Shown here piece after piece: positions 21,857 through 27,721 of a DNA stretch of 27,721 nucleotides. The notes under the pieces are model-generated. The model did not search any database, had not been told where the DNA came from, and worked only from the letters and a program-made list of their open reading frames with translations. The position numbers and the translations under genes were made by a program. Every line of letters starts with the position of its first letter. Positions within the stretch are counted from its first letter, which is position 1. This DNA is from Priapulus caudatus (Eukaryota; Priapulida; Priapulimorpha; Priapulimorphida; Priapulidae). The stretch covers positions 171,746 through 199,466 of the forward strand of contig NW_014577741.1 of NCBI RefSeq assembly GCF_000485595.1, in the 5' to 3' direction.

Positions 21857-23571
21857 CTACTAATATTACAATAATAAGTCTGATCAAGATGCATACGATC
21901 CCCTTTCAGCTAGGTCAAGGTGTATAAATCCGACGTACGTTCGCCTAGGCAAAGGTTCATGCTCCATAATTTCAGCTAGATCACATTGCATGTATACACC
22001 ATGCTAAGATAAATACACCCTTTATTATTAACCAGTAATTCTTACAACTAGCTTAATTTAGGATTCACACTCCGCACTGTGGTTGATTTTTTGCAGTTGT
22101 TTTTCTTCGTCATGCAGAGCGTGTTCTTCCCCGATGAGCGTATTGATGACCGATTCGATCTCAAAGGCTGCTACGCGGGGCGTTACCAACAGGTGAGCAA
22201 ATATATTCGCCATAGGTTATGTTCCAAGTAATTAATTAATGGTGTGCTTCTGTATTCTCCGTGTCCCGTTACAACGTGCCGGTAAGAGGTGCGTCTGCGC
22301 TCAACTGTATGCAATTTTCGTTCCTCGGGCAAGGTCGTGAACACGGTTATAAGATTGTCCGCGTGCATGCAAGAGTGAGCACGCTCTAGTACAGCAGCTA
22401 AGGACCATCTACATCTACATCTATATGGTTACGTCGATCTGTCACTCTTGACAATTACTCAACGGTTTCCGGTAAGCGCAAGAAAAAGAAAATTTGCAAA
22501 TAAGAATTACATGACCAAGAATATTACACGACCATAAATCAGATGAACTGTGCAATTTTTGACAAAAGCATTAAAATTGGCACACAGGTATTTTAAGACA
22601 TCTACATTCTTATGAGATCAGGTAGGCCTACCTAGAAGTATAGGTATATAATGGTAACCAGTTTGAATGGCGGTCATTTTGAAATTCAAGATTGCAGCCA
22701 TCGAGTGATAATAACTTTGGTTGCAATGGGTTCAGTGACCCCGATAATGTTGAATTGCACACCAAGATCATGTTTCTATGTTAAATATTAGTTGAAATAT
22801 GAAGAATAATGGATTTTAATGGCGGCCATTTTGTAATTCAAAATGACCGCCATTCAAACTGGTTACCATTATATACCTCTACTTCTAAACAACATAGTGA
22901 CATTATCTTGGTGTTTAAACCAAACTTATTGGGGTCAAGGAATCCATTTCAGCATCCACAGATGGTTGAAATGCTGAAATTACTCATGATCCATGTCATC
23001 TACATTTGGCATTATCACATGACAGGTTAACCATCTGGCATCTCTAAGATTTAACTAATACTGTTTGTGCCCGGTACCAGTTGTATGTCGTCCCTAGGTG
23101 AAAAGTAGTGTGTTAATTCACTTGTGCTTCCATTTTCAATATTGATCACGACCCCATCTTCATCTTCCCATTTCATGGAACAGCGATTTCACTCACACAT
23201 GCAGTTTCCCACAGCTGAAACCCAGGGGAAAGATTGTGGGGAAACAAAGATCGATTCAGTTGTTACCAACCAAATTACAATTGCCCCACTTCCAGTTAGT
23301 TACATCATGGTACCTAATGTTCCCAGGATCTAGGACCCTATTTGTGCATGTCAGGTATGGAGAGATTAAAGCTAATCAAATCCTGATCCAGGGTTAATCG
23401 TGATAGCGGTGGTGTTCATGTTGAAATCCTGCTTTATCTGCCGGAACCTAATTTCCGTAAACAGCGCCAGAAACAACATCATTTTTCCTTGTACACAGGC
23501 AGAGCCACCGGGAAGTAAAGTCATAACAGTACTAAAGGACAAGAACTTCAAAACGGAAACGATCGGGTTTG
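10884..23571 (+). CDS. Phosphatidylinositol-phosphate kinase (PIPK family), 7 exons, 3' part outside window
   Basis: The seven exons listed separately join with matching phases into 240 codons plus one base, without a stop. PIPKs phosphorylate the inositol ring of phosphatidylinositol monophosphates, mainly to make PI(4,5)P2 at membranes. Seen in the joined protein, in family order: N-terminal helix region around residues 30-55; core strand-helix HSYAGPVF near 84-91; glycine turn SKSGQDFYLT near 123-132; invariant ATP-binding lysine K140 in YMIKT; LLVKILGVYSI near 168-178; FFVMQSVFF then RFDLKG near 186-208; LKDKNF at 228-233. The C-lobe (IMDYSLL motif, metal-binding MIDIL-type aspartate, activation loop) is not in the window, so type I, II or III cannot be assigned. 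Introns are 2581, 5694, 389, 339, 1658, 1306 and more than 4150 bp. The big ones are filled with repeats. Family assignment rests on recognised motifs, not on a search. The protein looks divergent from textbook animal PIP5K. Confidence 0.88.
11066..11262. repeat. TGCG / TGTGCG tract in intron 1
   Basis: Starts 12 nt after the exon 1 donor. It consists of TGCGTGCG units with two similar copies of gcatccatccgtgcgttcaa (about 11099 and 11174), so a 75-bp segment is duplicated inside the tract. Confidence 0.88.
11263..11377. other. Short non-repeat spacer in intron 1
   Basis: AT-richer stretch between the TGCG and CA tracts. No feature was recognised in it. Confidence 0.5.
11378..11745. repeat. 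CA-rich microsatellite complex in intron 1
   Basis: Several CA runs joined by CGCACG and GCGCGC pieces and short breaks (agaaccaccac, aacagcgcaacaac). All long frames over it on both strands are CA read as HTHT or VCVC. Confidence 0.93.
11746..12235. other. Single-copy part of intron 1
   Basis: Mixed composition. No exon joins in phase between exon 1 and exon 2 here, and no repeat family was recognised. Confidence 0.5.
12236..12378. repeat. CA tract followed by GA-rich purine tract
   Basis: CA repeat at 12241-12272, a short spacer, then almost pure purine AGAGAG at 12311-12378. A homopurine mirror-type run can form triplex DNA and often stalls polymerases. Confidence 0.9.
12379..13635. other. 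Rest of intron 1, single copy
   Basis: AT-rich with no recognised exon or repeat family. An internal tttcag followed by an ATGCAGCAAGCG frame (about 13127) was considered as an exon and dropped because it lacks a donor in a usable phase and any family resemblance. Confidence 0.55.
13636..13701 (+). CDS. PIPK exon 2 (small linking exon)
   Basis: 66 nt, 22 codons, phase 0 at both ends, between acceptor tttatag and donor gtaata. It reads HVDDYTSVIPRQL in the middle and ends APDGQ. In PIPKs the segment between the N-terminal LGI.SVG helix and the FK.YAP.VF strand has the form D(F/Y)...V...FP, which fits. The main support is phase: it is open only in the frame that joins exon 1 to exon 3, and all three joins are phase 0. 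It is the least certain exon because it is short and weakly conserved. Confidence 0.65.
13702..14475. other. Start of intron 2, mostly single copy
   Basis: No exon recognised. A TA-rich run with ATACATATACGTATATATA lies at 13890-13948. Confidence 0.55.
13890..13948. repeat. TA-rich simple repeat
   Basis: TATACG/TATATA units ending in an uninterrupted TA run before GTGAGG. Confidence 0.9.
14476..14905. repeat. GT/GTGC microsatellite complex
   Basis: GT runs, a TGCG run (about 14515-14570) and broken GTGTCTGT units. Overlapping long frames on both strands are artefacts of the repeat. Confidence 0.93.
15060..15130 (+). ncRNA. tRNA-like A-box motif in repeat D, copy 1 (SINE-head candidate)
   Basis: TTAGCCTAGTGGTATGCGTC fits the Pol III A-box TRGCNNAGTGG. 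The expected B-box position has only ggtcctcaagc, a poor match to GGTTCGANNCC. This suggests a decayed tRNA-derived head rather than a working tRNA. Confidence 0.25.
15758..15801. repeat. Inverted repeat TGAATTATCAC / GTGATAATTCA
   Basis: 11-bp perfect arms separated by 22 bp, at the same place in the copy D at about 25074. Confidence 0.85.
16204..16260. repeat. Degraded long palindrome in repeat D, copy 1
   Basis: Counterpart of the perfect palindrome at 25510-25541. The arms here are GAGTCTATCATAGATATC and TTTGATATAGACTC, with single-base changes and indels. Confidence 0.8.
16566..16910. repeat. CA-rich tract in repeat D, copy 1
   Basis: CA runs with CACCAC, CGCACG and a conserved interruption gagacgaaagagaggaaaattgca that also occurs in copy 2 (25960-25985). 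Confidence 0.93.
17995..18254. mobile_element. TIR insert carrying telomere-type repeats
   Basis: Ends are AGGGTCTGTGTCCCCC (18000) and GGGGGACATAGACCCT (18234-18249), complementary with one mismatch. Farther in, AACGTACCCTGGT on the left matches ACCAGGGTACGTT on the right. CCATATTTTACT before and CCATATTACT after look like a target duplication. The copy at 19070-19110 lacks the insert. The inside holds a C/G run, a duplicated AACGTACCCTGGTAC and CCCTAA repeats. No coding capacity, so MITE-like. Confidence 0.65.
18153..18197. repeat. Interstitial CCCTAA telomere-type repeat
   Basis: CCCTAACCCCAACCCGAACC then CCTAACCCTAATCCTAACCC: about seven imperfect CCCTAA units inside the TIR insert. A similar tract lies at 27475-27517. 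Confidence 0.9.
18493..19302 (+). mobile_element. Helitron-like family H, copy 3, complete, 810 bp
   Basis: Starts TCTAATATATATTTGAG directly after the CTAG of the preceding copy and ends TACCC-AGCGCAGC-GGGTA, CCAGCAG, CTAG at 19299-19302, followed by T. It has a short GTAT tract and the GGCGG/CCGCC hairpin near 18555, and lacks the telomere-bearing insert. The 3' hairpin, the seven-base spacing and CTAG|T agree with copy 2 and with the element ending at 4992. No protein coding recognised. Confidence 0.65.
19303..19395. other. End of intron 2
   Basis: Unique sequence between the Helitron-like 3' end and exon 3. The acceptor ctgtgtag has a weak pyrimidine tract. Confidence 0.6.
19396..19553 (+). 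CDS. PIPK exon 3 (YAP.VF helix and glycine turn)
   Basis: 158 nt after acceptor gtgtag and before donor gtaagt, entering in phase 0 and leaving in phase 2. It encodes EFVLHSYAGPVFAAMRQAMH, then IKPPSFVHSVCP and SNSKSGQDFYL. This parallels the PIPK order FK.YAP.VFR.LRE.FGI, then D/P.Y..S(L/I)C, then the S..GKSGS.FY..D glycine-rich turn over ATP. The exon is GC-richer than its introns and lies about 90 nt after the end of a Helitron-like element (19302). Confidence 0.9.
19943..20011 (+). CDS. PIPK exon 4 (ATP-binding lysine)
   Basis: 69 nt after acceptor ctctaag and before donor gtgagc, entering in phase 2 and leaving in phase 2. The split codon AC|G gives Thr. It then reads NDKRYMIKTEKEKYIHIFL, equivalent to the family's D.RFIIKT(I/M)...E...FL. 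The Lys in YMIKT (K140 of the joined protein) occupies the place of the invariant lysine that binds the ATP phosphates. The next helix is lysine- and glutamate-rich and enters exon 5 with a shared Gly codon. Confidence 0.86.
20351..20438 (+). CDS. PIPK exon 5 (LLVKILGVY core)
   Basis: 88 nt after acceptor tgcttcag and before donor gtattt. One base completes the split Gly codon, followed by 29 codons, DYISHFWKYPHSLLVKILGV and then YSISFGRNQ. This equals the PIPK stretch LP.Y..H....P.TLL.(K/R)(F/I)(Y/F)G, one of the most recognisable parts of the N-lobe. It leaves in phase 0. The intron before it is only 339 bp. Confidence 0.88.
20439..22096. other. Intron 5, single copy with TA repeat
   Basis: AT-rich, without recognised exons or element ends. 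Open frames such as 20578-20820 minus and 21317-21583 plus have no family resemblance and lie wholly in the intron. A TA run is at 21801-21856. The intron ends in a good tract, gattttttgcag. Confidence 0.6.
21801..21856. repeat. (TA)n simple repeat in intron 5
   Basis: ctagatctatatataggtat followed by a nearly pure TA run. Confidence 0.92.
22097..22192 (+). CDS. PIPK exon 6 (VM..VF and DLKG motif)
   Basis: 96 nt, 32 codons, phase 0 at both ends, after a good tract and acceptor (gattttttgcag) and before donor gtgagc. It reads LFFFVMQSVFFPDERIDDRF then DLKGCYAGRYQQ. PIPKs have (F)(V/I)VM.N(L/V)F.....I..R(Y/F)DLKGS...R here, so this is the most diagnostic exon. The usual Ser after DLKG is Cys (C209). 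The ending G-R rather than K-R-R resembles plant and protist members more than animal PIP5K. Confidence 0.95.
22633..22960. mobile_element. Foldback (MITE-like) element in intron 6
   Basis: The sequence from about 22705 to 22960 is a long imperfect palindrome centred near 22838, where AATGGCGGCCATTTTG faces CAAAATGACCGCCATT. Outer parts also pair: gtgaccccgataatg (22736) with the complement of cttattggggtcaagg. A further copy of the inner arm (taggtatataatggtaacc through gaatggcggtcattttg, 22640-22680) lies outside the palindrome in inverted orientation to 22830-22880. No coding capacity. Confidence 0.7.
23499..23571 (+). CDS. PIPK exon 7 (LKD..F segment); last exon in window
   Basis: 73 nt, entering in phase 0 after acceptor tacacag and leaving in phase 1 before gtaagg. 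It reads AEPPGSKVITVLKDKNFKTE and then TIGF plus one base. PIPKs have (T).LKD.(D/N)F next, leading to the helix before IMDYSLL. A longer open frame spans 23400-23729, but its flanks look unlike the family and both splice sites are good. The following exon must begin in phase 1; none was found up to 24280. Confidence 0.87.
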
Positions 23572-24281
23572 GTAAGGTTTGGAGGGAAATTATGGCTGTG
23601 GGGATGGAATTCGCGTTTCCCTTAGCTGCGCAAGAAAATGCGAACGTTTACAAACCGTGGCCACGTTTCGAATATTTTGCGGTCGTTATTTGTCAGCTAT
23701 CCATGCACGAATTGTCGTTTAAGACGTAACAGAGATTAATCGTGCATATCACGATATTTAGGCATTTTCTGCTCTTTTTATAACACGCGATGAAAATGTA
23801 GTAATGGGGCAAGGAATGAATAGATGTAGGATTCAACAGCCGCGCAGTTTCAGCTTATCTTATAAATATTTTACAATTTATTGCTCAGCACAAGAAAACG
23901 CTACGGGGAAATGCATCTAGCGTTGGCCTTCTAATTTGTATAGCTTTCAGTTGGTAAAGTAACCCCATCATAAACTAAATGCAAATAAATTTATAATGCT
24001 TCCTTCGTTTGCTGAAATATGTGAAAAATCATTTCAAATGGTTCGTCTTGAATGTCACGCATATGAAAGCGATGTGCATTTTATAAGAAACGCATGTAAA
24101 GAATATAATTATAGCATGACAGCAGTAGAGCTTAGTAATGATTCTATAACGCAAGTATAACACAAGCTTTGATATGCACCGTTCACAGATTCATCTAACT
24201 TAAAGGAACAGTAGCCTCTAGGTTCTAGGGTTATTTTCAGCTAATTTAGGTTATAATTGCGCTACATAAAAAGTTTCATGG
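23572..24281. other. Start of intron 7, no exon found
   Basis: Searched by eye for a phase-1 exon encoding the IMDYSLL region; none found. The rest is AT-rich single-copy sequence up to the GTT run. Confidence 0.55.
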
Positions 24282-24284
24282 TTA

Positions 24285-24315
<31 letters not shown>

Positions 24316-24414
24316 GCGCTGGTCGACCCCGTAACCACGTCTAATGCAACAACACCTTCTGACCTTTCATGCGTCACAACATTTTCGTGCACGAATACGA
24401 CTTACGTGCTGGTC

Positions 24415-24486
24415 GCCTAGTAGCCTAGTGGTATGCGTCCGACGCTAGATCTAGATTGCCGTGTGCCGGGTCCCAAGCTAGACTTG
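24415..24486 (+). ncRNA. tRNA-like A-box motif in repeat D, copy 2 (SINE-head candidate)
   Basis: CGCCTAG then TAGCCTAGTGGTATGCGTC, fitting an acceptor arm followed by an A-box. Near the 3' side ctagacttgcg partly complements CGCCTAG, but the T-arm region (ccgggtcccaagc) is a poor B-box. Confidence 0.25.
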
Positions 24487-24689
24487 CGCCGCTCTGTGGT
24501 GTGTATTTTATGGAGATCTGTAGCCCGGGGGAGGGTGTACTCCGCATAGTGACGTATATTTGTCGCCGCATTATTGTCCCCCATTTTTCGTTTTCATTGC
24601 CATCTTTTTGTCCCAAAATATTTTTCCTAGCCATTGTTTTGCCCTCTAATTTTTCCCTTGCCATCTTTTTGCATCCCTTTGCCCATGCA

Positions 24690-24820
24690 TGTTTTCACCG
24701 TCGAGCCATCTTTTTGCCATTGTTTTCACTGTCGAGCCATCTTTTTGCCCTATGTTTTCACTGTCGAGCCATCTTCTTGCCCCATGTTTTCACCGTCAAG
24801 CTATCTTTTTGCCCTCAATT
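24690..24820. repeat. 32-bp pyrimidine-rich tandem repeat
   Basis: About four units built of TTTTCACTGTCGAGCCATC followed by TTTTTGCCCTATG. In copy 1 (15340-15480) the same units are present but irregular. Confidence 0.85.
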
Positions 24821-25073
24821 TTTCCATTTAGGTGGAGCACTCCTTCCCCCAAAAAAGAATGAGTACCCCGGGATCTGTAGCGACAACCGGGGTTCTTCCG
24901 GCTCTAGAAATGTGTCAATATATATGTACGTATATATATGCACCAATTAACGCGAGTTGAGATTTTAGCAGCATAGCCTTTGCTTATATGTGATGGCATC
25001 ACGGGTGCGATCTGCTCCTTTGTGCGACTCAGCGTTGTAAACTGCATATTATGCTATTAATATCCGCTACGAT

Positions 25074-25116
25074 GAATTATCACAACGTGCCTGTAAGGTT
25101 TAGTGATAATTCACTA
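25074..25116. repeat. Inverted repeat TGAATTATCAC / GTGATAATTCA
   Basis: Same inverted repeat as at 15758-15801, kept intact although the loop between the arms has changed. Confidence 0.85.
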
Positions 25117-25509
25117 GTTTTCTCAGTTCCTGACGAAAATACATCGCGTAGCAAAACTGCATCGTATAGAAGACTTCTGTCTCTGTCGTTACTGCAGCTT
25201 GCGACTATGACTGGGCTGTAGAGCAGGCCATACCTGCATAACTGCTGCTGCATTCCGTCGTCGACACTCTATAGGTTACGATCTGTTACATTGCCGTGAA
25301 ATAATGTGCTGCGATCGTCTATATGTACATTACGACAGCCTGTCAACCTAGTTAGTGGTTATGTTCTGAAAGTGGCTGCCGTCGCAATCGACGGTAAACA
25401 CACCGTTGATTCGTTGTATGGCGTTAACGTCGGGACTCGGACGCTACAACGCCATGTGCATCACGTTAGCTACATGCAGACCTCAATCGCGCTGTATTGA
25501 TATCGTCAG

Positions 25510-25541
25510 GAGTCTATCAATAGATATCTATTGATAGACTC
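25510..25541. repeat. Perfect 32-bp palindrome
   Basis: Left half GAGTCTATCAATAGAT is followed directly by its exact reverse complement. Outside it, TGATATCGTCAG and TTGATATCG extend an imperfect arm to about 25 bp. Confidence 0.95.
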
Positions 25542-25837
25542 TTGATATCGTGGGCAACGTAGTGTGATTTAATCAGGAGCGAATAATAATAGGTTATTAT
25601 TAAAATTAATTAGATTAATTCGAGATTAATATGGATTATTCTATTATTATTCACAACTGATTTAATGTTGTCGCTAAAATTACATGAGCTGCAACCCAAT
25701 ACTGTCGCATGCTACCTTCATGTCTTCATAAATCCAGTAACATTTGAAGTAATAGAATATATTCGTTCGCGTATCGTTAGGCAAGCAAATCGATACACCG
25801 CATCCGGACTGATCACGGTACAAGGCGAGGTCAAACA

Positions 25838-26175
25838 CACACACAAGCGCACACGCAAACCCACGCGCACACGTGCGCACACGCACACCTCACACACACA
25901 CACCACCACCACCACACACACCGCAGTCCTTCACGCCCGCGCACGCACGCACGCCACACAGAGACGAAAGAGAGGAAAATTGCACACGCACAACACAACA
26001 CACACCACACCACGCGCGCGCCGCACGCACCCGACGACGCACACACACAGCACAACACACACACAACACACACGCACCGCGCGCACACACACACACAACC
26101 ACACACACACACACACACACACCACACACACACACACACAAACACACACACAACACACACACAAACACACACCCT
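25838..26175. repeat. CA-rich tract in repeat D, copy 2
   Basis: Same organisation as 16566-16910, with the interruption agagacgaaagagaggaaaa in the same place. Confidence 0.93.
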
Positions 26176-26472
26176 TACCGTTTACTTTTTTATCGAAATT
26201 AACGTCGCTAATAGGGCCCAAGAACATACCTATATTGAGAATTTTTGGTTTATTTGGTGTATTTGACACAATTTTTTTCTTATTCGTCATGTTGCTTATC
26301 AGAAACAAATGGCGATTCCCATTGTTTTATTGATTTTTTCATATATATGTTGTTTTCCTTTTTCCTTTCTCATATCTCAATTCGCTATTTGATCTATGGC
26401 AAATTCTATTAATACGTTGAATAAGAGCCCTGCGCTGTCTGCCCTGGTATGGTATCCTTGGCTAAACATCAA

Positions 26473-27721
26473 TGCTAAATATATTCTGTGAAGTTCGTAT
26501 GTGTTATGTATGTATGTAGTATTGTATGTATGTATGTATGTATCTTCCCTTAGGCGGCCAAAACCGCCCAAAGCGATCTCGATCAATTGTACAGGCGCCA
26601 TCTCTTATACTGGGCGGAGTCGTTCCTAGCTGAAAAAAACCGCCCAAACCGTCAAAGACTCACCCAAAAATCCCGTCGAAAAACCCTCACATTCGTGAAA
26701 TCTTCACACAAGTGTTCAGCACAGCCTCATGCTATTGATTTTTCGTGCCCTCCGCTCATGCATCTCATCAGCTGCTGGTAATGTGAAACCGAAACCGAAA
26801 CATCAAAAAATAAAACGGAGCAAAACCGCGACCAGTTCAGAGGTCACTACCTCACTCTCAGGTTCAGAGTTTCACTATTAGATGTACGATCTGAGAATGC
26901 ATGTGCGTAGCCATTTCCAAAAGCTATGCATTTTCTGATTCAATAAAAAACATATTCTAATTTCAATGTGCAATGGTTGCGCGCCAAGCATTCACTAGAC
27001 AATATCGCAGTGGAGCACAGACCCCACTCGCTGCTGTCCTCTCTATCTAATACGTATATATGGACATTTCTTTTGCTATTCGTCGTACCGATCTGCACAA
27101 TGCATAGCTAGCTCGTACGTGCGAGGAGCTCAACAGTTGGATACGCCGCAAGAATCCTGCTATCGTTACTGAGACTTTCCACCAGATGAATAAACACGAA
27201 CAACATTGTTTATCAGAGGCCTTTGAACGAACAAAGTCCACCCATATCGTGCATGCTGTTATATAACAATAGCTTTTTGTCATGTTACTCCACTATTTAC
27301 TGCTGAGAGGGTCTGTGTCCACCTGCCCCCCCCCGGGGGTCACTGCCGCAACGCTACCCTGGGCTACGGTGGGGGTATACCGGAACGCTACCCTGGTACT
27401 ATCTAATACTGCCGCGGACGCGTACGCTCGCCTTACTCCACCTACGAGTCTAAGGGAGTCGCCTACCCTTACTCCCCTAACACCCAACCGCAACCCTAAC
27501 CTTAATCCTAACCCTAAACTCATATCAATATAGCCACCAGGGACCGTTCCGGTATACCTGGGGACGATAGACCCTATGAGCCATATACTATTAATATTAT
27601 GTCTCAGGTTTCTAAGTTGGTTTGTGCGTCATATAAATTGTCTACGTAACAGTTTTTTCCCATGCTTATTAATCTTCATTAGACCGATTTCTAAATATTG
27701 AATATTGTGTGCAACGTGTTA
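26473..27721 (+). mobile_element. Helitron-like family H, copy 4, cut by window end
   Basis: Starts A|TGCTAAATATATTC like copy 2, with an interrupted GTAT tract and the GGCGG/CCGCC hairpin near 26552. It carries the same nested insert as copy 2 and runs off the window before the CTAG end. It differs from copy 2 by many single-base insertions. Confidence 0.6.
27302..27580. mobile_element. TIR insert with telomere-type repeats, copy 2
   Basis: Same insert as 17995-18254 at the same place in element H. Ends are GAGGGTCTGTGTCC and GGACGATAGACCCT, with CCATAT just outside on the right. The CCCTAA tract is at 27475-27517. Because both insert-bearing copies sit in the same composite repeat, the insertion came before the composite was duplicated. 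Confidence 0.65.

Larger units (their letters stand above)
24282..26472. repeat. Composite repeat D, copy 2 (intron 7)
   Basis: Collinear with 14906-17219. Its GTT run (24284-24315) is cleaner, its palindrome (25510-25541) is perfect and its 32-bp tandem units (24690-24820) are more regular, so it looks the better preserved copy in its left part. Confidence 0.85.

Noticed and set aside
23400..23729. Single 109-codon gene instead of kinase exon 7
   Set aside because: Only residues 34-57 resemble a protein family, and they are bounded by good splice sites in the right phase.
23848..23950. Possible eighth kinase exon after tttcag (AYLINILQFIAQ...)
   Set aside because: It is open in phase 1 for about 35 codons, but it lacks the IMDYSLL motif or a clear donor, and ends in a stop.
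24415..24486. A functional tRNA gene
   Set aside because: Good A-box but no proper T-arm, B-box or acceptor stem; the second copy is also imperfect.

Overview
The window is eukaryotic nuclear DNA. It has a gene split by GT-AG introns, much microsatellite DNA (ATGG, GATA, CA/GT, CGCA, GTAT, GTT, GA, TA), minisatellites, foldback elements, Helitron-like elements and interstitial CCCTAA telomere-type repeats. There are no operons, Shine-Dalgarno sites or bacterial-type genes. The species cannot be fixed. The repeat style, including an ATGGCGGCCATTTTG foldback, fits an invertebrate or a large-genome protist. The one gene is a kinase with a G-R ending to its DLKG motif, more like protist or plant relatives than classic animal PIP5K.

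The only gene I can defend is on the + strand. It is a phosphatidylinositol-phosphate kinase (PIPK family) running from about 10884 past the right edge. Seven exons (10884-11054, 13636-13701, 19396-19553, 19943-20011, 20351-20438, 22097-22192, 23499-23571) have canonical splice sites and matching phases. They join into one uninterrupted 240-codon frame plus one base. In PIPK order it carries the N-terminal lobe, the glycine-rich turn, the ATP-binding lysine (YMIKT), the LLVKILGVY core, the RFDLKG motif and LKDKNF. The C-lobe (IMDYSLL region, MIDIL-type aspartate, activation loop) lies beyond the window, so substrate specificity cannot be read. No single ORF reveals this gene; its exons are 66-171 nt long.

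Layout. 1-1700: degenerate ATGG/ATCGATGG microsatellite. 1700-2455: GATA and CGCA tracts ending in a damaged Helitron-type tail. 2456-5846: a tandem structure in which flank A, then a 30-bp palindromic minisatellite plus body B plus microsatellites plus an intact Helitron-type 3' end, are followed by a second copy of flank A. 6319-7451: partial copy of a second Helitron-like family. 7453-9140: single-copy AT-rich DNA with a perfect 24-bp hairpin. 9141-10550: second copy of the minisatellite and body B. 10551-10802: CA/CG tract directly before exon 1. Intron 1 holds CG/TG, CA and GA tracts. Intron 2 holds a 3.6-kb composite repeat (14906-18492) and a second, tail-to-head joined Helitron-like element (18493-19302). 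Introns 3-6 are mostly single copy, with a foldback element in intron 6. Intron 7 holds a second copy of the composite repeat (24282 to the end).

Repeat copies differ from each other largely by one- and two-base insertions and deletions, while the seven exons are intact. Either the repeats decay by indels or the assembly is poorly polished within repeats. Nearly every long ORF in the window is a microsatellite or minisatellite read in frame, not a gene.
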